Shown: positions 59,401 to 64,000 of the stretch, piece by piece | How the letters are laid out: the number at the start of each line of letters is the position of its first letter | Position numbering within the stretch: the first letter of the stretch is position 1 | Source: Cenococcum geophilum 1.58 | Lineage: Eukaryota; Ascomycota; Dothideomycetes; Gloniales; Gloniaceae | DNA: 64,000 nt | Assembly (NCBI GenBank): GCA_001692895.1 | Contig: KV748179.1 | Location: 1,550,001-1,614,000, forward strand | Reading direction: 5' to 3' | Notes under the pieces: model-generated | The model's database searches: none | What the model saw: only the letters and a program-made list of their open reading frames with translations | What the model was told of the DNA's origin: nothing | Translations under genes and position numbers: made by a program

Positions 59401-59825
59401 CCTAACTAATAACGCGCTATAAATGTTGTATAAGTATAGTATAATTAGGTAAGCTGTTTATAATAGGGTATAAAAGGTACCTTATAAAGTTTAGTAGTAA
59501 ATAGAGTTATAGTAGTAGAGTACGGTTGCTGTATTAATAAGGCTAGTTAGGCGTAACCAGGTTTAAAAACGCGTCTTTAAACTTTAAGGCTATACTTTAC
59601 CCCCTAATACGTTAATTAGCTAGTTAAATTTACTAGAATATACTAATAGAGGATGTTATAATTTAATTATATTAGGAACCATAGCTATAGCCGCTATATT
59701 AACCCCGTTATAGTTACTTAAAGTTAGTATATATTAAAAATTGCGCCCGGTTTATAGCAAATGCGCGCCTATAATCTCTTAAACGCTTTATAGAGGAATT
59801 TTAGGGTTACAGGGGGGCTAGGGAG
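59401..59825. repeat. RIP-degraded tract ending at gene island 2
   Basis: No frame or repeat recognised; TA content drops near 59800. Confidence 0.4.
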
Positions 59826-59912
59826 TAGCGCGACGTTCTATTGGCTTAGGAGTTCGCAGGAGTTAGTGCGCGCCGCTAATTGGCTCAGGAGTTCGCACGA
59901 GTTGGCAGAGTG
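59826..59912 (-). repeat. Unmutated copies of the dispersed CCAAT-containing repeat at the island edge
   Basis: Two copies on the minus strand, one read in plus orientation as CTATTGGCTTAGGAGTTCGC and one as CTAATTGGCTCAGGAGTTCGC, separated by AGGAGTTAGTGCGCGCCG. They retain CpG and CpA and so show what the family looked like before RIP. Confidence 0.75.
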
Positions 59913-60170
59913 GGGCTGTGGCGGGAGAGTGGGGCCATACAACGCCACAAATTCCTTGGAGAAGCGGCTGAGGCACCTGAGATAAAGTTCCTGTGACATC
60001 GCGAATTTTGCTTAGCGAACCTCACTGCTCGCGTCGAGGCCACAACATAGACGAGACAATGGTCAATTGACACTCTACATTCTTTATTTCTGGTCCTTTT
60101 GTTACTGATTGTGCATATACTTACGCATACCCGCTCTTTTCCCGTTTAATTGTTAGTGATAAAATACAGA

Positions 60171-60785
60171 ATGAAAGCTACCAGAGCCAGCTATGCGTTC
60201 CTCACCCTCGTCCTCATATCCACTGTTTACGCCCAAGACTACTGCACCACCGCCCCCTCCAGTATTTACACGCCGCCCTACACTATCGCCTATTCTACAC
60301 CATCCGTAATACCTCCTATACCTTGCAGTGGCATCTACGCAATTCAAGAAGGCTTCTGTTGCAGTAACGGCTTCTCTTGTTCTGGTGATGGAACCTGCTC
60401 CTGTCCGAACGGAACGCTGATATACTCCCTTCCTCTCGCACCATGTGTAACGCAGAACCCATACTATAGTGGATGTCTAGGGAATATGTTGGCAGGGCTG
60501 TGCTGCAGCGGCCCGGGCATCTTTATGCAAGGGCCATACAATGCGACATGGAGTACCGCTGTGTGTAATCATGGGACGGCTATATATAATGTTACGACTG
60601 CCACGGATGGAACAGTAGGAACGACAACGCTTCCTCCAGGGATAAGTTATACTCAAACAAGGTGTTTTACCTGTCCCTTATATACGAGAGCATCATCGAC
60701 TGCGGCGGCGGTGCGGACAGCGAAACCAGAGGGTGTAATATTGGGTAAAATCGCGGCCGTTGGAGCCTTATTGGCTGCAATTTAG
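60171..60785 (+). CDS. Secreted cysteine-rich protein with possible GPI-anchor tail (204 aa)
   Basis: Start chosen at the second in-frame ATG (60171), because it opens directly with a signal peptide (MKATRASYAFLTLVLISTVYA, cleavage expected near residue 21). The ATG at 60150 would put seven extra residues before it. The mature protein has 14 cysteines including two CC pairs (GFCC, GLCC), three possible N-glycosylation sites (NGT, NAT, NVT), a Ser/Thr/Ala-rich stem and a hydrophobic C terminus (VILGKIAAVGALLAAI) of the kind removed on GPI attachment. It is therefore expected at the cell surface or wall. No known domain is recognised. It lies 300 bp from a RIP tract and 42 bp before a transposon, a setting often seen for fungal effector genes; that role is conjecture. 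Confidence 0.75.
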   Translation: MKATRASYAFLTLVLISTVYAQDYCTTAPSSIYTPPYTIAYSTPSVIPPIPCSGIYAIQEGFCCSNGFSCSGDGTCSCPNGTLIYSLPLAPCVTQNPYYSGCLGNMLAGLCCSGPGIFMQGPYNATWSTAVCNHGTAIYNVTTATDGTVGTTTLPPGISYTQTRCFTCPLYTRASSTAAAVRTAKPEGVILGKIAAVGALLAAI

Positions 60786-60827
60786 GATGTAAATATGAAT
60801 AAAAATAAGGTCCCGAAGCATACTCTA

Positions 60828-61612
60828 CAGGCAAAACTCCTTAGTACGATACCGGGTATATAACGATACCATTGGTATTACGATCTACACGCCCTGATCA
60901 AGCCTTTTTTGGTGTAATTAACGATAATCTGACTTTTGACGATATCGTTAGGTGCCTCCACCAAAATCGGTATAACCAGTTTTAATTCGTCGGATTTGGC
61001 CTCACCTTACCGCGAGTTCAGCCATCAGCTTTCATCACACGACGATTAAAATCTATCAAATTGAACCTTAGATCTTACTCTCCATACTTGATTCTACTTT
61101 ATTGATTATGGGTAGGTCTCGAAATTCTGAGAGGCCACGCCGTCATGGATTCTCTGACTTCAAACGCCAGAAAATACGCGCCTACCACCAAAAACACCCC
61201 GGTCTACTACAATTGGAGGTTACTCGCTGGGTAAGCAACTTCCTCCGTCAAAAAATTAACCAATCCTTAATATCAGAAATACTAAGCGATAAATTTAAGC
61301 AGCTTAATCTAGCCAAATTGCCTCGCGGGTAAGGCCTCAAGAGCGGAAGAGGCCTGGTGGTTATTGTAACTCTATTAAGGCACAATCATCAAATTTAAGA
61401 CCAACGGCTTCAAAACAGCAGGCAAGTGGCAATCACCTCTTTTTTTGGTAGAGCCAGTCGCCCAATTACGGCTTCGCGCATGTAGATACACAATACATAC
61501 TATAATTTTGATTTTTGGTGTATCTTACATACAAAACCTGAATACAACGATACCATTGGTATTACGATACGCTTGGCTGCAGAAGCCATATCGTACTAAG
61601 GAGTTTTGCCTG
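60828..61612 (+). mobile_element. Internally deleted pogo/Tc1-type transposon (785 bp)
   Basis: Perfect 24-bp terminal inverted repeats (60828-60851 and 61589-61612) begin CAGGCAAAACTCC and are flanked by TA at 60826-60827 and 61613-61614, the target duplication of Tc1/mariner-type elements. Inside are two direct copies of GATACCATTGGTATTACGAT (about 60864 and 61548) and a short frame for a transposase DNA-binding fragment. The element shows no RIP, although it has the form of a repeat, so it is likely recent or low-copy. Confidence 0.85.
61108..61332 (+). pseudogene. Truncated pogo/CENP-B-type transposase (helix-turn-helix only)
   Basis: 74 codons from ATG 61108. The translation (GFSDFKRQKIRAYHQKHPG, then LEVTRWVSNFLRQKINQSLIS) fits the psq-type helix-turn-helix at the N terminus of pogo and CENP-B-like transposases, where K...I..Y...HP and the QS.IS.IL block contact DNA. 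A normal transposase has several hundred more residues with a DDE domain; here a stop follows at once and nothing of the catalytic region remains within the inverted repeats. If made, the product could bind DNA but not transpose. Confidence 0.65.
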
Positions 61613-61697
61613 TACCACGAAAAGTGCCTTAAGTGCAATGCATCATATCGGTATGAAAGGTCCGCAATCGGGTCAACTTTGCAGCTCAGTGATAGAT

Positions 61698-62906
61698 CTA
61701 TGGTGCTGCGGTTCGTTTGATCTCTTCCATCCTCGCGAATATCTCAGCAGCGATTTCCCTCGTTTCAGTCATCAGATCCTCCATCCCACTCAAAGCCTCA
61801 AACCTAGTTGCCCAAAGATCCCACCGCTCCTTGCAAAAAGCACTCTTCCCCTTCCACAAGGCTCCTCCCCTGGCTGGGTCCTCTTGGTTTGGGTTCTTCG
61901 GAGTCAAATCTTCATCCTTCTCCCACAGCTCTCTACCCATGACTATGATCCAAGCAGCAGCAGCCGGAACATATGCATCCAGCAGCTTTGCCGCTCTCTC
62001 TGGTTTATGCGCCGGCTCATAATCCTTGCGCTCCACCTCCAGAGCATCTCGAATGGCCCAGATAGCGTATACCCAGAACCCAGCCAGGTCCGCTCGGGTA
62101 AGGCGTGCAATGAACGCATTAAGATTCGCCCAGGCGTGGATCTCTGGCACGGAGAAGCCAGACCCGCACCCAGGCGCATCATTCCAACACTCTCGAGTCG
62201 ACGGTCCCAGCATGGTCAGCTCGCTCCAGAGCGTGCCCGAGGCCCAGATCCAGTCGTTCTGCAGCGCTTTGGTCATCTTGGCCGGCGCCGGCGGGTCGGG
62301 ACGAGCCTTGAGCGCTCGCACTAGATCGACGAGCTTCTCTTGCGCGGCGCCGGCGCCGGCACCGGCGTCCTCCTGCCACGGTGTCTGTTTGGCGACGTGC
62401 AGGACGGTGTACCACAGCTCCCACAGCAGGCCCTCGGTCGTGGGCTGCGTGTCGTCTTCGGCGGGGACTTCGTCCGCGGGGAGCGGCTCGCCCCACCACT
62501 CCCTGGCGTCTTCGGCGTTGTGGTACTGTCGTTGGTTCGCGGCAACGTTTTCGGCGTTTCTGATCGCCTGCCCGTGGTCTGCTGTGCTGTACGCTTGGTC
62601 GATGGGTTCTGCTAGCTTTTCGACGGCGGCGGCGGGATCGGGCGTGCCGGCCATGTAGGCTTTGACGGTTGCGTAGGTTGGGTAGTTGTCGGGGTCTGGT
62701 CGGAACCAGTTTCGTTTTGCGGCGATGGCATCGATCTGGTCGGCTTCGTTTGGCGTTGTTTTGATTATCTCTTCGGTTTCCTGTTGCATTTTGTTCTCTA
62801 GTTTTTCAGATGGAATCATGGAATTTTGGGATTCAAAATCGTCTGTGGTGGCATCCGGTGATGTGTCGAAAGCATCTAAATTGTTTTGGGTATCTGAGCG
62901 CTCCAT
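61698..62906 (-). CDS. DUF3632 family protein (402 aa)
   Basis: Single-exon gene starting at ATG 62906. The N-terminal 60 residues are acidic and low-complexity (MERSDTQNNLDAFDTSPDAT). The body is rich in Trp, Ala and Glu and contains the features of the fungal DUF3632 family: a central WANLNAFIARLTRADLAGF helix region, a ...PAAAAWIIVMGRELWE segment, and the C-terminal block ALWKGKSAFCKERWDLWATR followed by FEALS. No signal peptide or membrane helix. Biochemical role unknown for the family; many paralogues exist in Pezizomycotina. Several plus-strand open frames opposite it are shadows of its GC-rich codons. Length is typical. Confidence 0.85.
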   Translation of the reverse strand: MERSDTQNNLDAFDTSPDATTDDFESQNSMIPSEKLENKMQQETEEIIKTTPNEADQIDAIAAKRNWFRPDPDNYPTYATVKAYMAGTPDPAAAVEKLAEPIDQAYSTADHGQAIRNAENVAANQRQYHNAEDAREWWGEPLPADEVPAEDDTQPTTEGLLWELWYTVLHVAKQTPWQEDAGAGAGAAQEKLVDLVRALKARPDPPAPAKMTKALQNDWIWASGTLWSELTMLGPSTRECWNDAPGCGSGFSVPEIHAWANLNAFIARLTRADLAGFWVYAIWAIRDALEVERKDYEPAHKPERAAKLLDAYVPAAAAWIIVMGRELWEKDEDLTPKNPNQEDPARGGALWKGKSAFCKERWDLWATRFEALSGMEDLMTETREIAAEIFARMEEIKRTAAP

Positions 62907-63080
62907 TGTGCGTAGGAATTCGTGTTATTCTTTAAACTTGTTTTCAGAGGAGCTTCTTGGAGTGTCCCAGGAGCAGAGCTAAGTGTAGACGGGCTGGACA
63001 AATGCCTATTTACCTATGTGTTCGAAGGTATAGGATGCTGACGAGGGGTTAGTTAAATATGGCTTCAGATATAAAGTGTA
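62907..63080. promoter_or_regulatory. Upstream region of the DUF3632 gene
   Basis: A spacer of 170 bp between the start codon at 62906 and a MITE. It presumably holds the core promoter, so the MITE lies close to the transcription start. No motif stands out. Confidence 0.4.
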
Positions 63081-63615
63081 ACGTGTTTGACCACTCCCCG
63101 GGCCACACTAGTCCTCGGGCCACCCTCAAAAAGTATGTAAAATCAGCATTTCCGACCCCCAGCAATTTCAACAACCACTTAATAAAATCGCTCGAGATTT
63201 AAATTTTTTGGAATCTATGCCTATGAGATACCGTTATATAGTTTATATGCCGTACCAGTTTATCGTTCTGTGTGGACGAGCATTTGTGTAAGAGTATATA
63301 TATTAGATCCCGCCGCGCTTGCGAACAAGTTCGCAAGCACTCTGTGTCTTTTTGGCCGTATGGCGACGTAGAGGCGGGATACGTTACAATTTGGCACTAT
63401 ATCGCGGGCCAGAATCTCTACTTAAATATCTTATCTTTAAGTTAAAGGTCTATAATTAAGAAAAGAATATTAAAATTATAAATACTTATTACTACTAACT
63501 ATAAGCAAAAATAACAAGTAGTTGTTGAAATTGCTAGGGGTCGGAAATGCTAATTTTATATACTTTTTGAGGGTGGCCTAAGGACTAGTATGGCCCGGGG
63601 AGTGGTCAAACACGT
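63081..63615. mobile_element. MITE with inverted repeats of about 95 bp
   Basis: The left arm (63081-63175) and the right arm (63523-63615, reverse complement) share ACGTGTTTGACCACTCCCCG and continue through CACCCTCAAAAAGTAT to CAGCAATTTCAACAA with few mismatches. TA flanks both ends (63079-63080, 63616-63617). No coding capacity. A second insertion, the 102-bp LTR below, lies inside. The right arm is slightly more TA-converted than the left. Confidence 0.82.
63287..63388. mobile_element. Very short solo LTR (102 bp) nested in the MITE
   Basis: Begins TGTAAGAGTATAT and ends GGGATACGTTACA, flanked by a perfect 5-bp duplication ATTTG (63282-63286 and 63389-63393). It contains a perfect hairpin, GCTTGCGAAC-AA-GTTCGCAAGC, at about 63319-63340, and outer GATCCCGCC/GGCGGGAT complements. 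TG...CA ends plus the 5-bp duplication argue for an LTR from a tiny (TRIM-like) retrotransposon. Confidence 0.72.
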
Positions 63616-63790
63616 TACTATAGTTTAGGTTTACGGCTGCCCAAAGAAGTAACGTTTTAGCCACCTACCAAAATCCACTAACTGTAATCTTTTATAACTC
63701 CACCCCTATTATAGACATTTAGCTAAAAACTTAAATATAGGCCTTTTAAAAAATATATATTAGCGTCTATATATTGCTTAGTAGTGTTTA
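63616..63790. other. Spacer, mildly RIP-like, no feature seen
   Basis: Short AT-rich stretch between the MITE and the terminal LTR. Confidence 0.35.
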
Positions 63791-63983
63791 TATTACGGAA
63801 CGAGGGTAGTGGCTACAGAGCGTATGTATTCAAGGAGTCTATAAGACGTTGCGCGATCAATCGTAAAGGTCGAGGGCGTAAGGAGGTGATATACCTACGC
63901 GTAGCTGACATAAGCTGTACGTAAGGTGTACGCGAGAGCACGGGGCTCTCCTATGGAGGCCCCTGCGGTAGGGTTCCGTAACA
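63791..63983 (-). repeat. 3' LTR of an element running off the right edge
   Basis: Plus strand reads TATTACGGAACGAGG at the left and GGGTTCCGTAACA at the right, so the ends are short inverted repeats and TG...CA apart from one G-to-A. Immediately to the right, the minus strand has a polypurine run (GGAGGGGGGGTAG) that would prime plus-strand synthesis next to a 3' LTR. The body of the element should therefore lie beyond position 64000 on the minus strand. Confidence 0.65.
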
Positions 63984-64000
63984 CTACCCCCCCTCCTATA

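Noticed and set aside
61638-62658. Several plus-strand frames opposite the DUF3632 gene
   Set aside because: Shadows of GC-rich codons; only the minus strand shows family features.

Overview
The window looks like a chromosome segment of a filamentous ascomycete (Pezizomycotina). Two gene islands of balanced base composition (about 21.0-32.7 kb and 59.9-63.1 kb) sit inside long AT-rich tracts. The tracts carry the mark of repeat-induced point mutation (RIP): CpA is almost gone, TpA dominates, and transposon reading frames are broken mainly by TAG/TAA where CAG, CAA or TGG would be expected. Introns in the recognisable genes are 46-65 bp with normal GT-AG ends, apart from one predicted 148-bp intron. 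The species cannot be named from the sequence alone.

Layout. 1-4.75 kb: RIP-degraded DNA with a 17-bp-unit minisatellite. 4.75-12.78 kb: complete Ty3/gypsy chromovirus (copy A, minus strand, TSD ATAAA). 13.31-15.47 kb: a 2.16-kb gag-only LTR element (TSD TAATC). 15.5-21.0 kb: degraded repeats, including a chromodomain remnant, an 8-bp tandem repeat and a possible LTR. Island 1 (21.0-32.7 kb): a single-exon Cys-rich protein; a charged small protein with one nonsense codon; gpi1 (GPI-GlcNAc transferase subunit, 5 exons, minus); a 92-aa membrane protein ending 20 bp before the gpi1 start; a divergently transcribed CCCH-finger FG-nucleoporin (Amo1/Nup42 type); and a decayed multi-pass membrane protein gene. 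32.7-41.2 kb: repeats, a solo LTR, three adjacent minisatellites and an 80/90-bp tandem array. 41.16-48.17 kb: a piggyBac-type transposon (minus) into which a Ngaro-like tyrosine-recombinase retrotransposon (plus) has inserted. 48.2-59.1 kb: a RIP-killed RecQ-like helicase gene (minus) split by gypsy copy B (50.675-58.696 kb, TSD ATTCT). Island 2 (59.9-63.1 kb): a secreted Cys-rich protein with a possible GPI-anchor tail, a TA-flanked pogo-like element encoding only a helix-turn-helix fragment, and a DUF3632 protein. 63.08-64.0 kb: a MITE holding a 102-bp solo LTR, then the 3' LTR of an element that runs off the right edge.

How the parts relate. The host genes are mostly housekeeping: GPI-anchor biosynthesis in the ER and the nuclear pore. 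The surrounding DNA is a layered record of transposition. The order of several insertions can be read from target duplications and from frames that resume on the far side of an insert. Two island genes carry stop codons of the type RIP makes, which suggests RIP leaking into single-copy DNA next to repeats. I did not find an obviously new multi-gene system. The most unusual observations are the exactly readable Ngaro-in-piggyBac junctions, a dispersed CCAAT-containing sequence family at the island edges, uneven RIP within single elements, and the 20-bp gap between the small membrane protein gene and gpi1.
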